A stretch of 64,000 nucleotides of DNA from Cupriavidus nantongensis (lineage in GTDB: Bacteria; Pseudomonadota; Gammaproteobacteria; Burkholderiales; Burkholderiaceae), in contig NZ_CP014844.1 of the NCBI RefSeq assembly GCF_001598055.1, forward strand, positions 558,001 through 622,000, given 5' to 3'. The notes beneath the pieces were generated by a model. That model had not been told where the DNA came from. It saw nothing but the letters and a program-made list of their open reading frames with translations, and searched no databases. A program made the translations under genes and the position numbers. Of this stretch, positions 9,001 through 18,906 are shown piece by piece (position 1 is the first letter of the stretch; every line of letters begins with the position of its first letter).

Positions 9001-9020
9001 AAATGAACGGTCGTTCGATT
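9001..9020. promoter_or_regulatory. Candidate TetR-type operator upstream of nitronate monooxygenase
   Basis: The bases read AAATGAACGGTCGTTCGATT: arms GAACG and CGTTC around a 2-base centre, with the flanks partly symmetric. Palindromes of this form are typical of TetR-family operators, including those of fatty-acid degradation regulators in betaproteobacteria. No cognate regulator gene lies in the window, so the assignment is inference. Confidence 0.5.
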
Positions 9021-9085
9021 ATAGGGAGTTTCAGCGCGGTCACGTTAGAAGCCCAAGTCTATGCCGGTCCGGCCGGCGCGGGGCG

Positions 9086-10528
9086 CTAGGCCGCCGGCAG
9101 CACCAGCTCGGCCAGCGCGCCGCCGCCCGGGCGGTTGGCCAGCGTCACGTCGCCATGATGCAACGTTGCCACCTCGCGCGCAAAGCACAGGCCCAGGCCG
9201 GTGCTCTTGTCCGCACCATGCGGGCGCGGCAGCGAGTAGAAGCGCTCGAACACGCGCGGCAGCGCGTAGTCCGGAATGCCGGGCCCCTGGTCGAAGACCG
9301 CAATGGCCAGCGCGTCGCCGCGCCGCTCCAGCCGCACCGTGACCGCGGTACCGGGCGGGGCGAAATCGATGGCGTTGTCGAGCAGGTTGGCGATGGCCTG
9401 GCGTAGCAGGAACGGGTCGCCGGCGACGTGGCCAGGGCCGTCCCCGGCGGCGCACTGCAGCGCGACGCCGCGCTGCCGCGCGCGCGGCTCCAGCTCGGCG
9501 CACAGCTGCGCCAGTAGCGGCGCCAGCGCCACCGGCTCGCGCACTTCCAGGCGCTGGCGCTGTTCCACCTCGGCCAGCGCCAGCAGCTTGCGGATCATGG
9601 TTTCCAGCCGTCCGGACTGGGTGCGGATATTGGCGACGAAGCGCTGGCGGTCGGCCGCCGGCATCTCTTCCTGCAGCAACTCCGCCGCGCCGCCGATGGC
9701 GGCCAGCGGGCTCTTCATCTCGTGCGTCAGCGTGTGGATGTAGTGCTCGACATACTGCTTGTCTTCCAGCCGCTCGCGCATGCCCTGCACCGCGCGCCCC
9801 AGCTCGGCCAGTTCGCCCGCGCCGCGTAGCGGCATCTCGGCACGCTCGCCGGCCGCGACCGCGCGCGCGTAGCCGCGCAGGCGGCTCAGCCCATGCATCA
9901 GCCACAGCGTGCAGGCCAGCCCGATCACGCACGCGGTGCCTATCAGCAGGCCGCCGTAGAGCAGGATCTTGCGCTGGCTGCGCGCGATAAACGGCGCCAT
10001 CGCCGCATTGGGCTTGGCCACGGTCAGCACGCCGATGATGCGCTTGCCATTGCTGTCGACGTCACGCACCGGCGCGGCCACGTGCATCACCGTGCTGGCC
10101 TCGTCGGCGGGGTCGGCGCGCGTGCTGCGCGCGCCGTACTTGCCGCGCAGCGTCAGGTAGACGTCGTTCCAGCGCGAATAGTCGCGGCCCACGTCGGTGC
10201 CGGTGGAGTCGAAGCGCACGATGCCGCTGGCATCGGTCACGTAGACGCGGTAGCCGATGCTGTCCTTGTGCAGCCCCGAGACCTCGGCATTGACCGGCAC
10301 CTCGCGCAGCGCCGCCATATGCCGCGCGAAAGCGCCGTCGGCGATGCGGCCGGCCTTGAGGTCGTCGGCGGCCAGCGCGGCCAGCACGTGCGCGGTATCG
10401 ATCAGCGTGTCTTCCATGGCCTGGCGCACGCCCGGCTTGACCTCCTGCACGAACACGCGCAGCGTCAGCACCGTGGCCAGGCCCACGATCAGGAAGAAAC
10501 CGAAGAAGATGCGCAGGCCGATATGCAT
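9086..10528 (-). CDS. creC: Two-component sensor histidine kinase CreC
   Basis: This 480-residue membrane kinase resembles CreC throughout. An N-terminal membrane segment (about 5-25) leads to a periplasmic domain with FVQEVKPGVRQ, SRWNDVYLTLRGKYGARST and VGKPNAAMAP-like (VAKPNAAMAPF) motifs that are characteristic of CreC. A second membrane segment (about 189-211) and HAMP-like linker follow, then the H-box HTLTHEMKSPLAA (His269), N-box NLLDNAID and G-box STGLGLCFARE. It would phosphorylate CreB, whose gene ends 9 bases upstream on the same strand. The E. coli system answers to carbon source; the signal here is unknown. No creD is present in the window. Confidence 0.9.
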   Translation of the reverse strand: MHIGLRIFFGFFLIVGLATVLTLRVFVQEVKPGVRQAMEDTLIDTAHVLAALAADDLKAGRIADGAFARHMAALREVPVNAEVSGLHKDSIGYRVYVTDASGIVRFDSTGTDVGRDYSRWNDVYLTLRGKYGARSTRADPADEASTVMHVAAPVRDVDSNGKRIIGVLTVAKPNAAMAPFIARSQRKILLYGGLLIGTACVIGLACTLWLMHGLSRLRGYARAVAAGERAEMPLRGAGELAELGRAVQGMRERLEDKQYVEHYIHTLTHEMKSPLAAIGGAAELLQEEMPAADRQRFVANIRTQSGRLETMIRKLLALAEVEQRQRLEVREPVALAPLLAQLCAELEPRARQRGVALQCAAGDGPGHVAGDPFLLRQAIANLLDNAIDFAPPGTAVTVRLERRGDALAIAVFDQGPGIPDYALPRVFERFYSLPRPHGADKSTGLGLCFAREVATLHHGDVTLANRPGGGALAELVLPAA

Positions 10529-10537
10529 GGCGCACGC

Positions 10538-11221
10538 TCAGGGCTCGAGCGAATAGCCCATGCCGCGATGGGTGCGGATGCGCTCGGCGCCCTCGGCGGA
10601 CACCTCGCGCAGCTTGGCGCGCAGGGTCTTGATATGGGTGTCGACGGTGCGGTCGCTGGTGTCGAGCGCGCCCGCCCACACCGCGTCCATCAACTGCGCG
10701 CGCGAGTAGATCCGCCCGGGATGCGCCACCAGCCAGGCCAGCAGCAGGTATTCGTAGCGCGTCAGCGCCAGCCAGTGGCCGTGGTAGGCCAGCCGGGCGC
10801 CGTCCTGGTCGTGGGTGAAGCCGGCCGCCTCGCCGGCTCTTGCCGTGGCGCCGCCGCGGGCCCGGCGCAGGATCGCGCGCACGCGCGCGGCCAGCTCGCG
10901 CGGCGAGAACGGCTTGACCACGTAGTCGTCGGCGCCGATCTCCAGCCCGACGATGCGGTCGATCTCTTCGTGGCGCGCGGTCAGGAAGATCACCGGCGCA
11001 TCGCTGAAGGTGCGCAGCGTGCGGCAGACCTCGAAGCCGCTCAGGTCCGGCAGCCCCACGTCCAGGATCACCAGGTCGGCCTGCGCGGCGCGCAGGCACG
11101 CGAGCGCGTCGCCGCCCAGCGTGCAGTGCTGGGCCAGCATGCCGTCGGTGCGCAGGGCATAGAGGATGGTGTCGGCGATGGCCTGCTCGTCTTCCACCAC
11201 CAGGATGCGCGGTTGTTCCAT
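10538..11221 (-). CDS. creB: Two-component response regulator CreB
   Basis: This is an OmpR/PhoB-type regulator of 227 residues. The receiver domain has the acidic pair EDE (10-12), phospho-acceptor Asp54 in VILDVGLPD, and K in VVKPFSPRE. The winged-helix C-terminal domain includes LTRYEYLLLAWLVAHPGRIYSR and DRTVDTHIKTLRAKLR, close to E. coli CreB. The start at 11221 (MEQPRILVVEDEQ) is preferred over the ATG at 11230. It is followed 9 bases later by creC, forming the usual creBC pair. Confidence 0.9.
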   Translation of the reverse strand: MEQPRILVVEDEQAIADTILYALRTDGMLAQHCTLGGDALACLRAAQADLVILDVGLPDLSGFEVCRTLRTFSDAPVIFLTARHEEIDRIVGLEIGADDYVVKPFSPRELAARVRAILRRARGGATARAGEAAGFTHDQDGARLAYHGHWLALTRYEYLLLAWLVAHPGRIYSRAQLMDAVWAGALDTSDRTVDTHIKTLRAKLREVSAEGAERIRTHRGMGYSLEP

Positions 11222-11239
11222 GCCCGGCATTCTAGCCCG

Positions 11240-12364
11240 TCAGGCGCTGGCCGCCGCGCGCGCCGGCGCTGACGGTTCGCCTCCGCGCCGGTGGAAATAG
11301 ATCTGCTCCGCGGCCCGGCGCAGCGGCGGCGAATACAGCATCAGGTCGAACGGCCAGTCGCACTGGAAACGCTCGAACATCCAGCGCAGCGCGCGCTTGG
11401 CGCGAAAACGCGGCGCGCTGGCGCTGGCCACGGCTTCCGGCGCCGGGCCGCGGTGCAGCAGGTGCGCGGCCACGGCTTCGCCGACCGACTCGCCGTGGGC
11501 AAAGGCATAGTGGATGCCGCCCGCGGTCAGCGGCGACACGATGCCCGCGGCATCGCCGGTCAGGATCACGCCGTCGCGCGCCAGCGGCAACACCGGGCCG
11601 CCGCATGGGATCAGCCCCGCGCGCGTCGCCGCCGGCCGCGTCAGCTGCGGCAGGCCGGCGCGCTCCCGCACATGCGCCAGCAGCCCGCCCAGGTCCGGCG
11701 CGCGGCCGTGCCGCGGCCGGTAGCGCAGCGCCAGCCCGGCCTGCACGCCGGTGGGGTTCTGCGCGATCCAGCCGATATAGCCGGGCGCGAAGCGGCGCGT
11801 GATGAAGCAGTGCAGCGCGTCCGGCTCGGGCAGCGCCAGTCCGGGGAACTCATACTCCACGCCGTACAGGAAGCTGTGCACGCGCCCGAGCCCGGCGCAT
11901 TGCGCCACGCGCGACTGCGCGCCGTCCGCGCCGACCAGATAGCGCGTGTGGCCCACGCCGGTGACATGCCAGCCGCCGTGGCGCGGCACCGCGCCGACGA
12001 AGGCCTGGCCCAGCCGCAGCTCGACCCGGTGGCGCACCAGCTCCGCGGCCAGCCAGCGCATCAGGCGCGGCGTGTCGGTGGTATGGAAGTAGTAGCCCGG
12101 CGCGCTCAGCTCAAGGCTGCGCAGCCGCGGCGAGTACAGCTTCACCTGCTCGACGCGATGCACGCAGTCGGCCGGCGCCTGGCCCAGCCAGGTCTGCTCG
12201 ATCGCTTCCCTGACCAGGATGCCGGTGGTGTGGAGCTTGTCGCCCGGATCGGTCTTGCGTTCCAGCACCAGCACGCGCAGCCCGGCGCGCGCGGCAGCCA
12301 GGGCGCAGGCGGCACCGGCAAAGCTGGCGCCGGCGATGACGATGTCGTAGTCGAAGGAGGGCAT
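11240..12364 (-). CDS. FAD-dependent oxidoreductase, geranylgeranyl reductase-like
   Basis: This 374-residue flavoprotein has the N-terminal dinucleotide fold YDIVIAGASFAGAACALAAA with an acidic residue at the end of the second strand (LVLERK), and a second FAD motif ILTGDAAGIVSPLTAGGIHY. This layout is that of the geranylgeranyl reductase / FAD monooxygenase group, which hydrogenates or hydroxylates hydrophobic substrates; the actual substrate is unknown. The frame extends to 12502 but the start at 12364 (MPSFDYD) places the FAD motif where it belongs. It precedes creB by 18 bases, so co-transcription with creBC is possible. Confidence 0.78.
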   Translation of the reverse strand: MPSFDYDIVIAGASFAGAACALAAARAGLRVLVLERKTDPGDKLHTTGILVREAIEQTWLGQAPADCVHRVEQVKLYSPRLRSLELSAPGYYFHTTDTPRLMRWLAAELVRHRVELRLGQAFVGAVPRHGGWHVTGVGHTRYLVGADGAQSRVAQCAGLGRVHSFLYGVEYEFPGLALPEPDALHCFITRRFAPGYIGWIAQNPTGVQAGLALRYRPRHGRAPDLGGLLAHVRERAGLPQLTRPAATRAGLIPCGGPVLPLARDGVILTGDAAGIVSPLTAGGIHYAFAHGESVGEAVAAHLLHRGPAPEAVASASAPRFRAKRALRWMFERFQCDWPFDLMLYSPPLRRAAEQIYFHRRGGEPSAPARAAASA

Positions 12365-12470
12365 GGCGGTTTCCGGAGAGCGAAGGGCTCCAGTCTGGCC
12401 AGCCGGGGTGAGGGCAATGTGTGGCGGGTGTGAAGCGGCGCGGCGGCGCTGCATCCGAACTCGACGCAGC

Positions 12471-12497
12471 AAAAAAACGCCCCGCATGCGCGGGGCC
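12471..12497 (-). terminator. Rho-independent terminator of the dct operon
   Basis: On the minus strand a perfect 7-bp stem (GCCCCGC / GCGGGGC, loop of 4) is followed by a run of seven T. It lies about 120 bases beyond the dctD stop and so ends the dct transcript. Confidence 0.85.
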
Positions 12498-12614
12498 ATC
12501 AATTACCACGAAGACTGATACACACGGCGGGCACCTGCCAATGCCGCAGCCGCATACGAAGCATAGGCTGCCAATGTGACGGCGCCGTGGCAGCGCGATG
12601 AAGCGCGCATGACA

Positions 12615-13948
<1,334 letters not shown>

Positions 13949-13952
<4 letters not shown>

Positions 13953-15955
13953 GGTGACGCGGAAACCGAGGGCGCGGCATCGATGGCAGGCGCGCGCGCC
14001 AGCACCAGCGTGAACTGCGCGCCGCCGCCGGGTACGTTGGCGACGCTGAGCTGGCCGCCGAACTCGCGCACGATCGACGACGAGATCGCCAGCCCCAGGC
14101 CCAGGCCCTGGCCGGTTTCCTTGGTGGTGAAAAAAGGTTCGAACAGGCGCGGCAGCGCTTCCGGCGCGATGCCGGTGCCGTTGTCGCGCACGACGATGGT
14201 GACGGCGTGCTCGCCGGCCTGCACTTCCAGGTCGATGCGGCCTTGTGCCGGTGCGGGCGGCGCGGCCGCCGCGATGGCATCGAGCGCATTGCCGAGCAGG
14301 TTCAGCAGCACCTGTTCCAGCTTCAGCTCGTCGGCGCGCACGGCGAGGCCGGGCACGGCATCCAGGCCGGTGACGTGGATCGTGACCGCGCCCAGCCGCG
14401 GCGCCAGCAGCGCCAGCACATGGTCGACCGCCGCGCGCAGCGCCACCGGCCGCTGCACCGGGCGCGCCTTGCCGGCAAACAGCTTGAGCTGGCCGGTGAT
14501 CTTGCCCATGCGCTCGGTCAGGTCGGCGATCGCCGTCAGGTTGCCTTCGGCCGCGTCCAGCTGGCCGCGCGCCAGCAGCACGCGGGTGTTGTCCGAAAAC
14601 GTGCGCAGCGCCGCCAGCGGCTGGTTCAGCTCATGCGTGATGCCGGCCGCCATCTGCCCGAGCGCGGCCAGCTTGCTGGCCTGCACCAGCTCGTCCTGCG
14701 CCGCGCGCAGCTCGCTTTCGGCACGGGTGCGTTCGGCCACTTCGTCTTCCAGCTTCTCGTTGATCGCCATCAGGTCGGCAGTGCGGGCTTCGACGCGGCG
14801 CTCCAGCTGGTCGTACGCGGCCTCGAGCAAACGGCGGCTGTACTGCATGTCGCGCGCGCGCTGGCGGCGCTGGCGCCAGTTGACCAGCAGCAGGCAGATG
14901 CAGGCATAGGCCAGCGCCGCGGCCACGGTGGCGTTGCGGGCGTTGGCCAGCACTGGCTCCAGCGGCGCCATCACCTGCATGGTCCAGCCGGCCGGGCCCA
15001 CGGTGCGGTTCAGCTCCAGGTAGCGGTCGGCGCGTTCGGCGCCGTCGGGCGCAAAGGTGGTGCGGCCGGCGGCGGCCTCGTCGCGCACGCGCACCAGGCG
15101 CGCGCCGTGCGCCAGCGTGGTGTCGGCCAGCCAGCGCGTGAGCGGCGACGCCAGCGGCTCCAGCGGCAGCGGCGTCACCGCGCGGCCGTGGTACTGGCGG
15201 GTCTGCTCGATCTCCGCGCGCAGCGCCGCCGGCAGCTGGCGCAGCGTGCGGTACTGCCACGCCGACACCGACGACAGGAAGATCACGCCGTGGTCGTCGC
15301 TGACCATCAGCGGTTCGGCGCCGCTGCCGGCGCGCTGGAACCACTCCAGGTTGAGCTTGACCACGGTCACGCCGATGACCTTGCCGCCCGACTCGATCGG
15401 CTGCGCGATGTAGTAGCCGGGCTCGTCGCTGGTGATGCCGATGGCGTAGAAGCGCCCCATCTTGCCGCCCGCGGCGGTCTGGAAGTAGGGGCGGAAGCGG
15501 TAGTCGGTGCCGACGAAGCTGCCGGGCTGGCCGTGGTTGCTGGCCGCCAGCGCGATGCCGTTGGCGGCGATCACGTAGGTGGCCGACGCATGCGCGCGCC
15601 GGTTGACCTCGGCCAGGTACTGGTTGGCGGCGGCGACGCGCTGCGCGTCGTCGGGGGCGGCGAGCAGCCCGCGCACGAACGGATGCAGCGACACCAGCGC
15701 GGGCAGGAACTCGTAGCGGTCGAGCGTGCTTTCGAGCGTGGCGGCGTAGCGGTCGGCGCGCGTCGCGGTGCCTTGCTGCAGGCTGGCCAGGCCGCGCTGG
15801 ACCGAGACCAGCCAGGTCAGCGCGCACAGCAGCAGCAGGCCCGTGGCGAGGGCGACGGCAAAGCCCCACCAGCGCCCGCTGCCGGCCGCCGGCGCGTGCA
15901 CCGGGCGGGTGGCGGCGGGATCATGCACGGCGAGAAAGTCGTCAGAGTGTGGCAT
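13949..15955 (-). CDS. dctB: C4-dicarboxylate sensor histidine kinase DctB
   Basis: This 668-residue kinase has a membrane segment at about 29-52, a large periplasmic double-PAS-like sensor (to about 335, including GTDYRFRPYFQTA and ITSDEPGYYIAQPI, typical of DctB), a second membrane segment near 342-360, a coiled coil, then the H-box GITHELNQPLAALR with His441 and N/G boxes NLLGNALD and GLGLGLAISSSI. The sensor binds external dicarboxylates in the family; the kinase then phosphorylates DctD. The frame begins at 16087 but the start at 15955 (MPHSDDF) avoids overlap with dctA. It lies 79 bases downstream of dctA and overlaps dctD by 4 bp. Confidence 0.88.
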
Positions 15956-16034
15956 CGGCGCGCGCGAGGGGTGTCGCGCCGATGATACCCGCTGGCGGGC
16001 GGCCAGGGCAGCCGCCCGCGCGGGCGCGGCCCAG

Positions 16035-17336
16035 TCAGACGGCGCCCTGGCCCGCTTCGGCAAGGTCTTCGGCATTGTCGCCGGCACCGTGCTGCAGCAC
16101 GCGCGCCAGGCGCTTGCGGTCCAGCTCGCGTTCCCACGCCGACACCACCACCGTGGCGACGCCGTTGCCGATGATATTGGTCAGCGCGCGGCACTCGCTC
16201 ATAAAGCGGTCGATGCCCAGGATCAGCACCATGCCCGCGACCGGGATGGTCGGCACCACCGCCAGCGTCGCCGCCAGCGTGATGAAGCCCGAGCCGGTCA
16301 CGCCGCTGGCGCCCTTGGAGGTGATCATCGCCACCGCCAGGATGGTCAGCTGCTGCATCAGCGTCAGCTCGATGCCGGTGGCCTGCGCGATGAAGATCAC
16401 CGCCATGGTCATGTAGATGTTGGTGCCATCGAGGTTGAACGAGTAGCCGGTCGGCACCACCAGGCCCACCACCGACTTGGAGCAGCCGAGCTTCTCCAGC
16501 TTTTCCATCATGTGCGGCAGCGCCGCCTCGGACGAGCTCGTGCCCAGCACGATCAGCAGCTCTTCCTTGATGTACGAGATAAAGCGCACGATGCTGAAGC
16601 CGGTCATGCGTGCGATCGTGCCCAGCACCACCAGCACGAACACGATGGCGGTGAAGTAGAAGGTGCCGATCAGCTTGAGCAGCGGCACCAGCGAGCCCAG
16701 GCCGTACTTGCCGATGGTGAACGCCATCGCGCCGAAGGCGCCGATCGGGGCCACCTTGGTGATCACATGGACGATGTGGAAGAACACCTTCGAGACCTGC
16801 TCGATCAGCTGCACCACGATGCGGGCGCGTTCGCCCAGCACGGCCAGCGCGGCGCCGAAGAACAGCGACACCAGCAGGATCTGCAGGATGTCGCCGTTGG
16901 CGAAGGCGCTGAACACGGTGTCGGGGATGATGTGCATCAGGAACTCGACCGTGCTCTGGCCGTGCGCCTTCGACACGTACTGGGCGATGGCCTTGGTGTC
17001 GAGCGTGGCGGGGTCGATATTGAAGCCCACGCCCGGCTTGAGCAGGTGCGCGGCGCCCAGCCCGATCAGCAGCGCGAAGGTCGACACCACCTCGAAGTAC
17101 AGCAGCGCCTTGCCGCCGACCCGGCCGACCTTCTTCATGTCGCTCATGCCGGCAATGCCGGTGACCACGGTACAGAAGATGATCGGGCCGATGATCATCT
17201 TGATCAGCTTGATGAAGCCATCGCCCAGCGGCTTCATGGCGACGCCGGTGTCGGGCCAGAAGTGGCCGAGCAGGATGCCGATGCAGATGGCGCACAGGAC
17301 CTGCACGTACAGGATCTTGTAGAAGGGTTTCCTCAT
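16035..17336 (-). CDS. dctA: C4-dicarboxylate:cation symporter DctA
   Basis: This 433-residue inner-membrane symporter of the DAACS (glutamate/dicarboxylate) family takes up succinate, fumarate and malate with protons. It shows [18 protein letters not shown], the serine-rich re-entrant loop [18 protein letters not shown], the [15 protein letters not shown] motif and [18 protein letters not shown] precedes the ATG at 17336. It lies upstream of dctB-dctD on the same strand, so all three genes may be read from one sigma-54 promoter, whereas in rhizobia dctA is divergent from dctBD. Confidence 0.93.
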   Translation of the reverse strand: MRKPFYKILYVQVLCAICIGILLGHFWPDTGVAMKPLGDGFIKLIKMIIGPIIFCTVVTGIAGMSDMKKVGRVGGKALLYFEVVSTFALLIGLGAAHLLKPGVGFNIDPATLDTKAIAQYVSKAHGQSTVEFLMHIIPDTVFSAFANGDILQILLVSLFFGAALAVLGERARIVVQLIEQVSKVFFHIVHVITKVAPIGAFGAMAFTIGKYGLGSLVPLLKLIGTFYFTAIVFVLVVLGTIARMTGFSIVRFISYIKEELLIVLGTSSSEAALPHMMEKLEKLGCSKSVVGLVVPTGYSFNLDGTNIYMTMAVIFIAQATGIELTLMQQLTILAVAMITSKGASGVTGSGFITLAATLAVVPTIPVAGMVLILGIDRFMSECRALTNIIGNGVATVVVSAWERELDRKRLARVLQHGAGDNAEDLAEAGQGAV

Positions 17337-17422
17337 GATGTCGTCCTCGGTGTTGACCGTACCCGGGCGGGTCCGCGCGGGCGCGCGCCGTCACGGTTGC
17401 GGCGCGTTCAGGGGCGGGAATT

Positions 17423-17439
17423 CGCAACCGGCATGCCAG
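17423..17439 (-). promoter_or_regulatory. Sigma-54 promoter of dctA
   Basis: On the minus strand the bases read TGGCATGCCGGTTGC (17438 to 17424), with GG and GC separated by exactly 10 bases as sigma-54 -24/-12 elements require. The predicted start of transcription is near 17412, giving a leader of about 75 bases ahead of dctA. DctD, an activator that needs sigma-54, is encoded two genes downstream. Confidence 0.85.
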
Positions 17440-17441
17440 TC

Positions 17442-17464
17442 CAACCGGTATTGCTAACTGGTTG
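17442..17464. promoter_or_regulatory. Inverted repeat just upstream of the dctA promoter
   Basis: Arms CAACCGGT and ACTGGTTG (7 of 8 bases complementary) flank a 7-base spacer, centred about 40 bases upstream of the predicted dctA start. It could bind DctD or another regulator; it is close to the promoter for an enhancer site. Confidence 0.45.
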
Positions 17465-17503
17465 ATTCACAAGGAAAGGGGTGGCGGCCGGCGCGCGCGG
17501 GGC

Positions 17504-17552
17504 TCCGGGATTCCGGAATCCCGGACGGCGCGGCTCCGGCGATCCGGAATCG
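17504..17552. promoter_or_regulatory. Candidate DctD upstream activator sites
   Basis: A perfect 22-bp palindrome occupies 17504-17525 (half-site TCCGGGATTCC), centred about 100 bases upstream of the predicted dctA start, the usual place for an NtrC-family activator. A second, imperfect copy (core GATCCGGAATC) lies at about 17535-17552. Tandem dyads at this distance fit enhancer sites for a hexameric activator. Binding by DctD is inference. Confidence 0.5.
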
Positions 17553-17726
17553 GCGGCGGGGATAGGGTGCGCGAGGCGCCACCTGCCAGCGGCATGAGGT
17601 GGACGGCGGTGCGCGCAAGGCTGCCGCATATCGCGGCCGGGCCCTCGCAACGCCGTATAATTCCGAGCTTCCGTTCAATGCCGTCCGGGCCGTGCCGCCG
17701 TCCGGGGCCGTCTTCACACCGTACGC

Positions 17727-18047
17727 ATGCGCAGCTACTACCAGCACCACGTCTTTTTCTGCCTGAACCAGCGCGAGGCCGGCGAGAACTGCTGCGCCAA
17801 CTACAACGCCAAGGCGATGCAGGAATACGCCAAGAAGCGCTGCAAGGAACTGGGCATCGCCGGCGGCGAAGGCCGCGTGCGCATCAACAAGGCGGGCTGC
17901 CTGAACCGCTGTGAACTCGGCCCGGTGCTGGTGGTCTACCCCGAGGCCATCTGGTACACCTATGTCGACGAGCATGACATCGATGAAATCATCGACAGCC
18001 ACCTGCTCAAGGGCAAGCCGGTCGAGCGGCTGATGGTGGATCGCTGA
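17727..18047 (+). CDS. Thioredoxin-like [2Fe-2S] ferredoxin
   Basis: This 106-residue protein resembles the thioredoxin-fold ferredoxins related to the NuoE subunit. Likely cluster ligands are Cys12 (HHVFFCLNQRE), Cys22 or Cys23 (ENCCANY), Cys58 and Cys62 (NKAGCLNRCELGP). It is a soluble electron carrier; its partner is unknown. The start at 17727 lacks a strong ribosome site, but the conserved region begins at once. The 3' end carries a 14-bp tandem duplication that includes the stop codon. An alpha/beta hydrolase gene follows, as is common in related genomes. Confidence 0.85.
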   Translation: MRSYYQHHVFFCLNQREAGENCCANYNAKAMQEYAKKRCKELGIAGGEGRVRINKAGCLNRCELGPVLVVYPEAIWYTYVDEHDIDEIIDSHLLKGKPVERLMVDR

Positions 18048-18078
18048 TGGTGGACCGCTGAACGAGAACGAAGTCCGC

Positions 18079-18140
18079 GGCGCTGCCGATGCCGCAGCGC
18101 CGATGCCAGACCCCGCCGCCCGCACGCCGGACGGTTTTTT
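18079..18140 (+). terminator. Probable terminator after the ferredoxin gene
   Basis: A perfect 8-bp hairpin (GGCGCTGC / GCAGCGCC) at 18079-18101 is followed by a weaker GC stem at 18116-18134 that runs directly into six T. The second hairpin plus T-run fits a Rho-independent terminator, with one or two mispairs in the stem. Confidence 0.5.
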
Positions 18141-18201
18141 CATTTTTTGTCCCGGGATTTCCGGGCCTGAGCCAGCCGGTTCATCGCCATCCTGACGCCC
18201 T

Positions 18202-18843
18202 ATGAACGCGCATACCCAGGTACTTTCCATCGCCGGCCCCGTCGGCGCGATCGACGTGTCGGTGGACCTGCCGCAAGGCGAGCCCCGCGGCCTGGCGCTG
18301 GTGGCGCACCCGCATCCGCTGTTCGGCGGCACCAAGGACAACAAGGTCGCGCAGACGCTGGCACGTGCCTTCGTGCAGCTGGGCTATGCCACCGTGCGCC
18401 CCAACTTCCGCGGCGTCGGCGCGACCGCCGGCGAGCATGACAACGGCATCGGCGAACAGGACGACCTGCTCGCGGTGGCAGCGTGGATGCGCCAGCAGAC
18501 CGCGTGGTCGGCGCAGGCCGCGACGCTGCCGCTGGCGCTGGGCGGGTTCTCGTTCGGCAGCTTCGTCAGCACCCATGTGGCGCGGCGCCTGGCCGAGGCC
18601 GGCACACCCGTGCAGCGCCTGGTGCTGGTCGGCACCGCCGCCAGCCGCTGGGAAGTCGCGCAGGTGCCGGCCGACACCATCGTCATCCATGGCGAGCAGG
18701 ACGACACCGTGCCGCTGGCGAGCGTGTTCGACTGGGCCCGCCCGCAAGAGCTGCCGGTGATCGTGATCCCCGGCGCCGACCATTTCTTTCACCGCAAGCT
18801 GCACCTGATCAAGCAGCTCGTCGTCAATGCGTGGGACCGGTAA
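18202..18843 (+). CDS. Alpha/beta hydrolase (dienelactone hydrolase-like)
   Basis: This is a 213-residue cytoplasmic hydrolase with HPHPLFGGTKDNKV near the N-terminus (typical of a conserved YsgA/Aes-like subgroup), nucleophile elbow GFSFGS (Ser117), an acid in HGEQDDTVP (Asp167 or 168) and catalytic His194 in GADHFFH. The substrate is unknown; such proteins are often annotated as CocE/NonD or DLH-related. It lies between the ferredoxin and the penicillin-binding protein genes. Confidence 0.85.
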   Translation: MNAHTQVLSIAGPVGAIDVSVDLPQGEPRGLALVAHPHPLFGGTKDNKVAQTLARAFVQLGYATVRPNFRGVGATAGEHDNGIGEQDDLLAVAAWMRQQTAWSAQAATLPLALGGFSFGSFVSTHVARRLAEAGTPVQRLVLVGTAASRWEVAQVPADTIVIHGEQDDTVPLASVFDWARPQELPVIVIPGADHFFHRKLHLIKQLVVNAWDR

Positions 18844-18906
18844 GGCCGGCACGCCCGCCATCCCGGAACTTCCCGCGCCACCTTCTTACCGTCGGAAAAC
18901 AGAAAC

